From Herbaspirillum frisingense GSF30 (GTDB taxonomy: Bacteria > Pseudomonadota > Gammaproteobacteria > Burkholderiales > Burkholderiaceae_D): DNA of 64,000 nucleotides. Made by a program: the position numbers and the translations under genes. The stretch is from the NCBI RefSeq assembly GCF_000300975.2, contig NZ_AEEC02000004.1, positions 124,001 to 188,000 on the forward strand, written 5' to 3'. Numbering within the stretch: position 1 is the stretch's first letter; each line of letters begins with the position of its first letter. The notes under the pieces were generated by a model. It was not told where the DNA came from. It saw nothing but the letters and a program-made list of their open reading frames with translations, and did no database searches. This document shows, piece after piece, positions 17,299-25,093 of this stretch.

Positions 17299-18570
17299 AT
17301 GCCTCCTTTGCTCCGTTGCGCCGGCTGGTGCCTCTCCACCGGCCTGTTCACCTGGCTCGTGCTGACCGTGCTGCTGGCCTCCTGTTCTCGCCATCCCGCC
17401 ACCGAGGTCGGGCTGGCCCAGGATGTCTATGTCTGGCAGCGCCAGTGGACGCCCGCGCTGCGCAATGCCCTGTCTGCCTCCAATGCCCATGTGGCGCGCT
17501 GGCATGTGCTGGCCGCCGAGCTGGGCGCCTCCGGTGGTTGGATCGACATCCAGCCCGATGCCGCCCTGCTGGCCGGCACCGGCCGGCCGCTGCTGATGAC
17601 GGTGCGCATCAATGGCCAGTTGGCGCGCTTCGATGGTGCCGCCATCCAGACCCATCTGCTGCAACTGGTCGACGCCTGGCGCCAGCGCGGATTGCAGCCG
17701 GCCGCGCTGGAAATCGACTATGACTGCGCCACCGCGCGCCTGCCCGAATACACCGCCTTCCTGCGCAGCCTCAAGACGCGCATCGCCCCGCTGGACCTGA
17801 CCGTGACCGCCTTGCCCACCTGGCTGGCCAGCCCGCGCCTGGCGGATCTGCTGGCTGTTGCTGACGCATCCACATTGCAGGTGCATGCGGTGCAGGACCC
17901 GCGCCTGGGCCTGTTCGATGCCGAGCGCGCCCAGGACTGGATGCAGCAATATGCCCAGCGCACCCGTCGTCCCTGGCACGTGGCCTTGCCGGCCTACGGA
18001 TCGCGGGTGGTCTGGAACGGGCAGGGCAGGATCGCCGCCGTCGAGAGCGAGTCGGCGCTGTTGGTCGGTGGCGTGGCGCAGGAGCTCATGGCCGAGCCAC
18101 GCACCATGGCGCGCTTCGTCACGCAGTTGGAAAAAGCGCCACCGGCGGGCCTGGCCGGCATCGTCTGGTTCCGCCTGCCGACCGGAGACGATCGTCGCGC
18201 CTGGAGCCTGTCGACCTGGATCGCCGTCCTGCAGCGCAAGCCGCTCAAGGAAGGTCTGGCGGTGCAACTGGTGGCCGCCCATCCGGGCCAGCCTGCACGC
18301 GACATCCGCCTGGACAATGCCGGCAATGCCGACGCCCCCTTGCCGCTGCGCATACGGGTGCGCCAGGGATATCCGTCACCGGCCGGACCGGCCGGGAACA
18401 CCTGCACCGCTGACGGCATCAATGGCTACACGCTGGAAAACGATGCGCAGGGACGTTACCTGCGCCTGAGCCAGGCTGGCCTGCTACGCGCCGGTGCCAG
18501 CCGCACCATCGGGTGGTTGCGCTGCGACGATGCGGCCGCCCCGGATATCACACTGGAAATGGGATCCTGA
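17299..18570 (+). CDS. DUF3142-type exported protein, probable lipoprotein
   Basis: 423 aa from ATG 17299; an ATG at 17263 and a GTG at 17245 are alternatives without better ribosome sites. The N-terminal hydrophobic stretch ends LTVLLASC, which reads as a lipoprotein signal with the Cys near residue 29. The body looks like DUF3142: an early DVYVWQRQWTPAL, then AALEIDYDCATARLPEY with the acidic EIDYD that suggests a TIM-barrel glycosidase-like active site, and AGIVWFRLPTGDD. Function unknown. Its stop overlaps the start of the next gene (TGATG), so the two are translationally coupled. Confidence 0.75.
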   Translation: MPPLLRCAGWCLSTGLFTWLVLTVLLASCSRHPATEVGLAQDVYVWQRQWTPALRNALSASNAHVARWHVLAAELGASGGWIDIQPDAALLAGTGRPLLMTVRINGQLARFDGAAIQTHLLQLVDAWRQRGLQPAALEIDYDCATARLPEYTAFLRSLKTRIAPLDLTVTALPTWLASPRLADLLAVADASTLQVHAVQDPRLGLFDAERAQDWMQQYAQRTRRPWHVALPAYGSRVVWNGQGRIAAVESESALLVGGVAQELMAEPRTMARFVTQLEKAPPAGLAGIVWFRLPTGDDRRAWSLSTWIAVLQRKPLKEGLAVQLVAAHPGQPARDIRLDNAGNADAPLPLRIRVRQGYPSPAGPAGNTCTADGINGYTLENDAQGRYLRLSQAGLLRAGASRTIGWLRCDDAAAPDITLEMGS

Positions 18571-21050
18571 TGAAACGAACCAACCCGGCCGTCCGCATTG
18601 CCTGCGCACTGAGCGCACTGCTGGTCCTGGGCGCGGCCACGGTAGTGGCCTGTGGCCCGGACTTCCCGCTGCAGCTGCTGGACGACCGCGCCGGCAGCCT
18701 GCGCAACACCCCCGCCAATTCCTTCACCTGGGAGACCGCTCATCTGGTGACTGTGACCGACCGGCTGCAGGCCGACGAGGGCAGTGGCTATGAGCAGGCC
18801 AGTGGCAGTCCCGATGATCCGCGTTCGCTGCGCATGCTGGAGAAGGGGCAACTGGACGCCACGCAATGGGCCGCGCTGCAGGCCATGCGCGCTGCCTCCG
18901 ACGGTGAGGCCGCCTATGCCGCCGGTGCTGCGCTGCCGCCTGCGATCCGGCTCTACACCGCCGGCGCAGAGGACTTCCGCCACAATGCGCTGGAACCGGC
19001 ACGCCAGCGCTTCGAGGCCGTGCTGGCCTTGCCGCCGGCGCAGGCCAGCGAGCGTGCCGTGTGGGCGGCCTACATGCTGGGTCGCCTGCATGCCATGCAA
19101 GGCCAGCGGGCACAGGCCATCGCCAATTTCGACAAGGCCCGTACCCTGGCGGTAGCGGGCGCGCCCGATCCGCTGGGGCTGGCGGTGGCCAGTTATGGCG
19201 AACAGGCAAGGCTGTTGCTGGTGGGCGCTGCGGGTGCCTGCAACTGGTCCGATTTCAACGAGGGCCGCAACTGTGGCGAGAGCATCCCGCCGGCCGATCT
19301 GAAGCAGGCCATCCGGTTGTACGCGGAGCAGGCTGCGCGCGGCTCCTACAGCGCACCCTCCTCGCTGCAGGCGCTGGCCGCATGGAGCCTGGCGCGCCCG
19401 GCGATCACCATGGCCCTCATCGATGATGCGGTCGCCCAGAAGCTGCTGGTGGCCTATGCGCTGGCGCGCGTGGGCGATGTCGGCGAAGGCCCGCAGATGG
19501 CCGGTAGTGACTACGACCCGGGCGCAGCCGGTAGCGGCTCCTCCGGTTATGCCGATGCCGCCCGCGGCAGCCGCATCCAGCCCAATCCGGTGCTGGTGAA
19601 CCTGGTCGATGCTCTGCGCCGGCGTGGTCTGGAAAAGATCGCCGGCGCCGATCGCGTGGCTGCACTGGCCTATCGCACCGGTCGGTATGACCTCGCGGCC
19701 TCGCTGGCCGGCCGGCAGGAGTCGGCGCTGTCCTGGTGGGTACGCGCCAAGCTGGCGCTGCGCCAGGGTGACAACGACGGCGCAGCGCAGGCCTATGCCC
19801 GTGCCGCGCAGGGATTCCCGCGCAACGATGCCAGCGTCGAACCGGGCAATGCCAATCTGCTGGTCGGCGAGCAGGGGGTGCTGACGCTCTCACGCGGCCA
19901 GTACGTGGAGGCACTGGCGCAATTCCACCGCGCCGCTCGTCAGACTGCGCAGGCCGGCAGCAATGCTTTCGCCGCCTACACCGACTACTACAACGATCTG
20001 GCCTACGTCGCAGAGCGGGTGCTGACCACCGACGAATTGAAGACCTATGTCGATGCCCACGCCCCGGCTTCGCCCATGCCAGCACCGGAAGCGGTCGCCA
20101 AGGCAGCGGCGCAGCAGGAACCCGGCCGGCAGTCCCTGCGCTGGGTCGCGGTGGGCTTGTCGGCGGTCACTGTGGAAGACCGCCTGCGCCAACTGTTGGC
20201 ACGCCGTCTGGTGCGCGAGGGCAGGGTGGAAGCATCACTGGCCTACTTCCCCGATGAACGCGACGAGCGTTTCGTCGACAGCAGCTACGACGACAACGGC
20301 AAGGAACTGCCGGTGACCTGGCGGGTACGCGCCAAGGCACGCGACTATGGCCAGGCGCTGGAGCGCGGGCAGCATGCCTGGCGCGCCAACAGTCGCGCCC
20401 AGGGCTGGTACGAGGCGGCCGTGATTGCGCGGCGCCAGGGCATGGAGATCATGGGATACGAACAGGGACCGGACTTCGCCGTCTATGGCGGCAGCTACCC
20501 CTGGGGCGCCGGACGTGGTGCCGCCCCGTATGGGGACGAGAACAAACCGCTTCCGACCACGCCCCAGGCGCGTGCCCAGGCCGACCTGCCCGGGCCGCTG
20601 GTGACCGAGGGCGAGCGCCAGCGCTATGCCGCCAGTGAAGCCAAGCCCTACAAGCGCTTCCACTACCGCGACATCGCCGCAGGCTATGCCATGAAGGCGG
20701 CCGACGAACTGCCGCCGCGCTCGCAAGCCTTCGCGGCGGTGCTGTGCCAGGGTGTGAATTTCGTGTATTACGACCAGCCGCGTGCCGAGCAGCTTTATCT
20801 TCGCTATGTGCGGCAGGGTGCGGCCGTGCCGTTCTCAGCGGACTTTGGGCAACACTGCGTGGAACCGGACTTTGCCGCAGCGGCGCGCTTCCCGTATCAA
20901 CAGGCCTGGCGCAGTACACGGCAATGGGTGAGCCAGCATCGTGCGCTCAGCGCGGCGCTGTTGCTGGCCATCGTGGTCGGTGGTGGATGGAGCGTGGCGC
21001 AGTGGCGTCGCCGCCGCCGCGCCGGAAGTGCGGAAACAGGAATTAGTTGA
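18570..21050 (+). CDS. Large exported repeat protein (TPR-like), probable lipoprotein
   Basis: 826 aa from ATG 18570, overlapping the DUF3142 stop. The signal segment ends GAATVVACGPDF, which looks like a lipobox with Cys near residue 28. Alpha-helical repeats resembling TPR/Sel1 units fill the middle (AVWAAYMLGRLHAMQGQRAQ, then ANFDKARTLA; LALRQGDNDGAAQAYARAA; EALAQFHRAARQ). A C-terminal hydrophobic helix (ALSAALLLAIVVGGGW) and basic tail RRRRRAG are unusual for a lipoprotein and could give a second membrane anchor. No family recognised beyond the repeats. The coupled DUF3142 gene suggests a joint envelope complex. Confidence 0.7.
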   Translation: MKRTNPAVRIACALSALLVLGAATVVACGPDFPLQLLDDRAGSLRNTPANSFTWETAHLVTVTDRLQADEGSGYEQASGSPDDPRSLRMLEKGQLDATQWAALQAMRAASDGEAAYAAGAALPPAIRLYTAGAEDFRHNALEPARQRFEAVLALPPAQASERAVWAAYMLGRLHAMQGQRAQAIANFDKARTLAVAGAPDPLGLAVASYGEQARLLLVGAAGACNWSDFNEGRNCGESIPPADLKQAIRLYAEQAARGSYSAPSSLQALAAWSLARPAITMALIDDAVAQKLLVAYALARVGDVGEGPQMAGSDYDPGAAGSGSSGYADAARGSRIQPNPVLVNLVDALRRRGLEKIAGADRVAALAYRTGRYDLAASLAGRQESALSWWVRAKLALRQGDNDGAAQAYARAAQGFPRNDASVEPGNANLLVGEQGVLTLSRGQYVEALAQFHRAARQTAQAGSNAFAAYTDYYNDLAYVAERVLTTDELKTYVDAHAPASPMPAPEAVAKAAAQQEPGRQSLRWVAVGLSAVTVEDRLRQLLARRLVREGRVEASLAYFPDERDERFVDSSYDDNGKELPVTWRVRAKARDYGQALERGQHAWRANSRAQGWYEAAVIARRQGMEIMGYEQGPDFAVYGGSYPWGAGRGAAPYGDENKPLPTTPQARAQADLPGPLVTEGERQRYAASEAKPYKRFHYRDIAAGYAMKAADELPPRSQAFAAVLCQGVNFVYYDQPRAEQLYLRYVRQGAAVPFSADFGQHCVEPDFAAAARFPYQQAWRSTRQWVSQHRALSAALLLAIVVGGGWSVAQWRRRRRAGSAETGIS

Positions 21051-21402
21051 CCAGTTCGCGCTTGAGTTCGGAAATGAGCGCCGGGTTCAGCGGCCCCGCG
21101 CACAGGAAGGCAGGCCATTGTCCCTTCACCAGATCCATCTCCCGCTCATCGCGGCAGAGCAGGATCACCGGTACATCGGCCAGCGTGTCCTGTGCCTTGA
21201 GGTAGTGCGCCAGGCGCAGGCCGCTCATGCCTTCCATGGCCAGCTGGGCCAGCACCAGGTCGGGCCGGTCCAGGGCGATGTGCTCGATGGCATCATTGCC
21301 GCTGCCGGCGATCTGGATATCGATGTCGTTGATGGCCAGCCATTCGGTCAGCGCGCGGCTGACTTCGGGTCGGGACGTAGCGATCAGGGCGGTCTTGTGC
21401 AT
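21043..21402 (-). CDS. Degenerate receiver-domain protein (pseudo-response regulator)
   Basis: 119 aa with the fold pattern of a receiver but none of its catalytic residues. The N-terminal acidic pair is replaced (ALIATSRPEV), the phosphoacceptor Asp is Gln (DLVLAQLAMEGMSGLRLA), and the C-terminal Lys-Pro is gone (FLCAGPLNPAL). It cannot use the normal phosphorylation chemistry and probably acts as a phosphorylation-independent adaptor. ATG 21402 was chosen because it aligns with a normal receiver start; the frame is open to 21465. Its 3' end overlaps the convergent repeat-protein gene by 8 nt. Confidence 0.75.
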   Translation of the reverse strand: MHKTALIATSRPEVSRALTEWLAINDIDIQIAGSGNDAIEHIALDRPDLVLAQLAMEGMSGLRLAHYLKAQDTLADVPVILLCRDEREMDLVKGQWPAFLCAGPLNPALISELKRELVN

Positions 21403-21441
21403 GAGGGGCTCTCGCGATGGTCGTTGGACAAGCTCATCATG

Positions 21442-21474
21442 CCCCGATGGCAACACTGTCGCCATCGGGGTTTT
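21442..21474 (+). terminator. Plus-strand terminator upstream of the pseudo-receiver gene
   Basis: A perfect 10-bp stem CCCCGATGGC/GCCATCGGGG, 9-nt loop, then TTTT on the plus strand. The nearest plus-strand gene ends at 21050, so the transcript of the repeat protein would run antisense across the entire pseudo-receiver gene before stopping here. Confidence 0.75.
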
Positions 21475-21532
21475 CCTGAGGCCATCTCGCCCATCCTCAG
21501 GTTCTCTTACCGCGCTCGCCGCAGCGACAGGC

Positions 21533-22405
21533 TCAGGTATTGACGATCTCGCCCCCGTTGGGATGCAGCACCTGCCCGGTCATGTACGAAGCGCCTTCGG
21601 TGGCCAGGAACACGTACGCCGGTGCCACTTCGTCCGGCTGCCCGGGGCGGCCCAGTGGCACGTTCTTGCCGAAGCCGGCGACTTCTTCCGCACTGAAGCT
21701 GGAGGGGATCAGCGGGGTCCAGATCGGCCCCGGGGCCACGGCGTTGACGTGGATGCCGGCGGGCGCCAGCTGTTGCGACAGCGAGCGCGTGAAGGCCACG
21801 ATCGCGCCCTTGGTGGCGGCATAGTCCACCAGATGCTTGCTGCCGCGATAGGCCGTCACCGAAGTGGTATTGATGATGCGCGCGCCTCGGGTGAGGAAGG
21901 GCATGGCTTCCTTGACCATGTAGAACATCGAGAAAATGTTGGTGCGGAAGGTATGCTCCAGCTGCTCAGGCGAGATCTGCTCGATGCTGTCGGCCGGATA
22001 CTGCTGGGCCGCATTGTTGACCAGCACATCCAGACGGCCATAGGCATCCATCACCGAACGCACGGCACGGCGGCAGAACTCGGGCGACCCGACATCGCCG
22101 GGCAGCAGCAGGCAGGGCGCGTCCAGTGCCTGGACATCCTGCTGGGTCCGCCGTGCATCTTCTTCCTCATCCAGATAGACGATGGCCAGCTTGGCCCCTT
22201 CCCGTGCATAGGCCAGGGCGACGGCGCGACCGATACCACTGTCGCCGCCGGTGATCAGGGCCACCTTTCCCGCCAGCCGTCGTCCGGGTTCGCCGGCCGG
22301 TGCGCTTTGCGGGCGGGGTTGCATCTGCTGTTCGTCACCCGGTTGCCGGGGTTGGTGTTGGGCGGGGACGCTTTCAGGTCTGCTTTCAGGTCTGCTATCG
22401 CTCAT
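21533..22405 (-). CDS. Short-chain dehydrogenase/reductase (YghA/YdaD-like)
   Basis: 290-aa soluble NAD(P)-dependent oxidoreductase of the longer SDR subgroup with a proline/glutamine-rich N-terminal extension (about 1-42). Cofactor motif GGDSGIGRA (about 53), NNAAQQYPA, catalytic Tyr/Lys in YAATKG, and PGPIWTPLIPSSF are present. The N-extension plus the sequence after NNAAQ match the general stress-associated family in which E. coli YghA lies. The start ATG 22405 has GGAGG 5 nt upstream. The substrate is unknown. Confidence 0.9.
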   Translation of the reverse strand: MSDSRPESRPESVPAQHQPRQPGDEQQMQPRPQSAPAGEPGRRLAGKVALITGGDSGIGRAVALAYAREGAKLAIVYLDEEEDARRTQQDVQALDAPCLLLPGDVGSPEFCRRAVRSVMDAYGRLDVLVNNAAQQYPADSIEQISPEQLEHTFRTNIFSMFYMVKEAMPFLTRGARIINTTSVTAYRGSKHLVDYAATKGAIVAFTRSLSQQLAPAGIHVNAVAPGPIWTPLIPSSFSAEEVAGFGKNVPLGRPGQPDEVAPAYVFLATEGASYMTGQVLHPNGGEIVNT

Positions 22406-22527
22406 GCTTGCCTCCATATTGATGCTTCATGGTAAGAAGGGCCGCGCCGCCAGTCTGTAGGCCCAAGCCGCGATGTGGACGCGGCTGCGCACCGACGGCG
22501 GTGACGGAGAGCCTGAAGATGAGCCTG

Positions 22528-22543
22528 CGCATATCCATATGCG
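22528..22543. promoter_or_regulatory. Perfect inverted repeat in the 22406-22669 divergent region
   Basis: CGCATAT-CC-ATATGCG. It lies between the SDR gene and the thiol dioxygenase gene, 127 nt before the latter. Candidate operator for either. Confidence 0.45.
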
Positions 22544-22669
22544 TACAGCTTCGTTGACCCTGGCCTGTCGCATGGCCACACTGGCGGGCTCATCGGGATA
22601 TCGGGAAATGATTTATAGTGCGCGTCTGAGCCGGCGCAGACCGGTCACCGCGAAAACAGAGAGGGACAC

Positions 22670-23296
22670 ATGGCAACACCCCATCCATCCGGCAAGCAGC
22701 TTTGGCGCTTGCGCGAGTTCATCACCGGGTTTGCCGGCCTGCTTGATGGCAAGCCCGGGCAGGCCCTCATCCTGGAGCAGGGCGGCGCCTTGCTGCGCGA
22801 ACTGGTGGCGCACGATGACTGGTTGCCCGATGCCTATGCCCAGCCGCATCCCGAGCGTTACCAGCAATTCCTGTTGCATGCCGATTCAGCCCAACGCTTC
22901 TCTGTCGTCAGCTTCGTCTGGGGGCCGGGGCAGCGTACGCCGATACATGACCACACCGTCTGGGGACTGATCGGCGTGCTGCGCGGCGCCGAGCATGCGC
23001 GATCCTTTGGCTGGCAGCGCGAGCAGCTGCAGCCGGTGGGCGAACGCGCGCTGTTGCAAGCCGGACAGGTGGAGGCCGTGGCACCGGATCATCCCGAACT
23101 GCACGACGTGCATCAGGTCAGCAATGCCTTTGCCGACCAGGTGTCGATCAGCATCCATGTCTATGGCGCCAATATCGGCGCGGTCAGGCGTTCGGTGTAT
23201 CACCCGGATGGACGGCGCGTGCCGTTCATCTCCGGCTATTCCAATTCCACCTTGCCCAATATCTGGGACCTCTCCATCGAACAAGCCTCCTCATGA
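22670..23296 (+). CDS. Cupin thiol dioxygenase, probably 3-mercaptopropionate dioxygenase type
   Basis: 208-aa non-heme iron enzyme of the cysteine dioxygenase family that oxidises a thiol to a sulfinate with O2. Iron ligands H93 and H95 lie in TPIHDHTVWG, with the third, H148, in HDVHQVSN. The outer-sphere Ser-His-Tyr triad is S161, H163, Y165 (SISIHVYG). RYQQFLLHAD (about 64-73) carries Gln where mercaptopropionate dioxygenases have Gln and animal cysteine dioxygenase has Arg, so the bacterial mercaptopropionate type is favoured. The stop overlaps the start of the rhodanese gene by 4 nt (ATGA), linking it to sulfur transfer. Confidence 0.85.
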   Translation: MATPHPSGKQLWRLREFITGFAGLLDGKPGQALILEQGGALLRELVAHDDWLPDAYAQPHPERYQQFLLHADSAQRFSVVSFVWGPGQRTPIHDHTVWGLIGVLRGAEHARSFGWQREQLQPVGERALLQAGQVEAVAPDHPELHDVHQVSNAFADQVSISIHVYGANIGAVRRSVYHPDGRRVPFISGYSNSTLPNIWDLSIEQASS

Positions 23297-24921
23297 CTCA
23301 AGACCACGCCGCTGCTTCCATCCCTGTCATCAGCTACGCCGAGGTGCGTGCCGCGCTATTGGCCCGCGAAGAGATCGCCCTGCTCGACGTGCGCGAAGAA
23401 GCACCGCATGCGCAAGCGCATCCACTGTTTGCTGCCAATTTCCCGTACTCCCATCTGGAACTGAACGCCTACAGCCGCCTGCCGCGTCGCGACGTGCGCA
23501 TCGTCACGCTGGATGACGGCGAAGGGCTGGCCGTGCGTGCCGCGCTGCGCCTGCGCACCCTGGGTTATACCTGCGTGGGCGTACTGGCCGGCGGCGTGCG
23601 CGGCTGGCGCGAGGCCGGCGGCGAGCTGTTCCAGGACGTGAACGTGCCCAGCAAGGCCTTCGGCGAACTGGTGGAGTCGCAACGCCATACCCCGTCGCTC
23701 TCCGCCGAAGAGGTCAAGGCCTTGCTCGACAGCGGGGAGGACGTGGTGGTGGTCGATGCCCGCCGCTTCGATGAATACCAGAACATGAACATCCCCGGCT
23801 CCATCAGCGTACCCGGCGCCGAACTGGTGCTGCGCCTGCCGGCCATCGCCCCGGACCCGAAGACGCATGTCATCGTCAATTGTGCCGGCCGCACGCGCAG
23901 CATCATCGGGACCCAGTCGCTGGTCAATGCGGGCATTCCCAATCGCGTGCATGCGCTGCGTAACGGCACCATCGGCTGGACGCTGGCTGGCCAGCAGCTG
24001 GAGCACGGGCAGGCACGTCGTTTCCCGCAACAGGTCGAGGTCGGCCAGCAGCAACAGTCACGTCGCCAGGCTCGCAGCGTGGCCGACCGGGCCGGGGTGA
24101 AGCGCATCGCGTTCGCCGCGCTGGACACCCTGGCGCAGCCCGGTCGCACCGTCTATCGATTCGATGTCCGCACGCCCGAGCAGTACCGGGAGGGGCATCT
24201 GCCGGATTTCCTCTCGGCGCCTGGTGGCCAGCTGGTGCAGGAGACCGAGATGAACGCGCCGGTTCGCGGAGCGCGCATCGTGCTGGCCGACGATGATGGC
24301 GTACGCGCCGACATGACCGCTTCCTGGCTGGCCCAGATGGGATGGGAAGTGTATGTCGTGGAGGGTGCGACGCCGGCTGACTTCGCCGTCAGCGGTGAGG
24401 CGCCGCGCACGCTGCCGGTGGCAGCCGTTACGCCGCAGCAGCGCATTGGTCCGCAGCAGTTGAAGAGCTGGCTGGATGCGGATGACGCAGCCAGCGCGCA
24501 CGGTGGCACCGTCGTCATCGACGTTGCTCTGAGCGCCCGTTACGTGGCGGGGCATATTCCGGGTGCATGGTTCGTGCTGCGCTCGGAGATCGCCGCCGTG
24601 TCACGTCGCTTCCCGGCGGCCACACGCTTCGTGCTTACCTGCGGGAGCGCCTTGCTGGCGCAGTTTGCCGTTGCCGATCTGCAGGCGCTGGTGTCGCAGC
24701 CGGTCTTTCTGCTGGAGGGGGGCAACGCCGCGTGGGCGCAGGCCGGCCTGCCTCTGGAGAGTGGCGAGCAGCATCTGCTCTCGCCCCGCATCGATCGCTA
24801 TCGCCGTCCCTATGAAGGTACCGACAATGCCGCCACTGCCATGCAGGCCTACCTCGACTGGGAGTTCGGGCTGGTGGAGCAGTTGGGCAGGGATGGGACG
24901 CACGGGTTTTTCGTGATCTGA
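23293..24921 (+). CDS. Four-domain rhodanese-homology protein
   Basis: 542 aa made of four tandem rhodanese-like domains (about 10-118, 130-235, 265-375, 390-500). Domain 2 has a Cys active-site loop (VNCAGRTRS) and domain 4 one too (LTCGSALLAQ). Domains 1 (IVTLDDGEGLA) and 3 (VLADDDGVRAD) have an acidic residue in place of Cys and are structural or regulatory. Rhodaneses move sulfane sulfur from thiosulfate or persulfides. Coupled translation with the thiol dioxygenase suggests joint handling of an organic thiol, with sulfite or sulfane sulfur as the by-product. No signal peptide, so cytoplasmic. Confidence 0.88.
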   Translation: MTQDHAAASIPVISYAEVRAALLAREEIALLDVREEAPHAQAHPLFAANFPYSHLELNAYSRLPRRDVRIVTLDDGEGLAVRAALRLRTLGYTCVGVLAGGVRGWREAGGELFQDVNVPSKAFGELVESQRHTPSLSAEEVKALLDSGEDVVVVDARRFDEYQNMNIPGSISVPGAELVLRLPAIAPDPKTHVIVNCAGRTRSIIGTQSLVNAGIPNRVHALRNGTIGWTLAGQQLEHGQARRFPQQVEVGQQQQSRRQARSVADRAGVKRIAFAALDTLAQPGRTVYRFDVRTPEQYREGHLPDFLSAPGGQLVQETEMNAPVRGARIVLADDDGVRADMTASWLAQMGWEVYVVEGATPADFAVSGEAPRTLPVAAVTPQQRIGPQQLKSWLDADDAASAHGGTVVIDVALSARYVAGHIPGAWFVLRSEIAAVSRRFPAATRFVLTCGSALLAQFAVADLQALVSQPVFLLEGGNAAWAQAGLPLESGEQHLLSPRIDRYRRPYEGTDNAATAMQAYLDWEFGLVEQLGRDGTHGFFVI

Positions 24922-24968
24922 TCCCGGAGTCCGGCGCGAAATAAATTTGATTGCTGACGCTGGAAATG

Positions 24969-24994
24969 AAAAACGGCCCACCGAGGTGGGCCGT
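24969..24994 (-). terminator. Minus-strand terminator of the candidate RNA
   Basis: Stem ACGGCCCAC/GTGGGCCGT with a 4-nt loop. The minus strand continues TTTT then CATTTCC, while the plus side reads GTGTTCC, so the hairpin fits termination of minus-strand transcription. No minus-strand protein gene ends here. Confidence 0.65.
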
Positions 24995-25072
24995 GTTCCA
25001 TATCATCTGTCCTGTGGGGGAGGCTGACGCCCGCGTGTCCACAAGCTCACCGAAAAATGGTAGCACACGCGC
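24969..25072 (-). ncRNA. Candidate structured RNA next to the AbiF-like gene
   Basis: About 104 nt read on the minus strand. A long hairpin pairs CGCGTGT (25071-25065) with ACACGCG (25038-25032), enclosing GCTACC (25064-25059) paired to GGT-G-AGC (25051-25045) around a 7-nt loop. A small GGC-GTCA-GCC hairpin follows (25031-25022). The unpaired TTGTGG (25044-25039) can pair with CCACA (25017-25013), giving a pseudoknot. It ends in a terminator hairpin with U tract on this strand only. Conserved RNAs (abiF motif) are known beside Abi_2 genes, and type III antitoxin RNAs are pseudoknotted. The strand is inferred from the terminator; a plus-strand RNA or leader remains possible. Confidence 0.55.
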
Positions 25073-25093
25073 CAAAGGATAGGTAAGTGGAAT

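Noticed and set aside
15706-18282. A minus-strand open frame of 858 codons opposite the MHS permease and DUF3142 gene
   Set aside because: Its translation is low-complexity Gly/Gln/His/Arg, typical of the antisense frame of GC-rich coding DNA, and it covers two recognisable genes.
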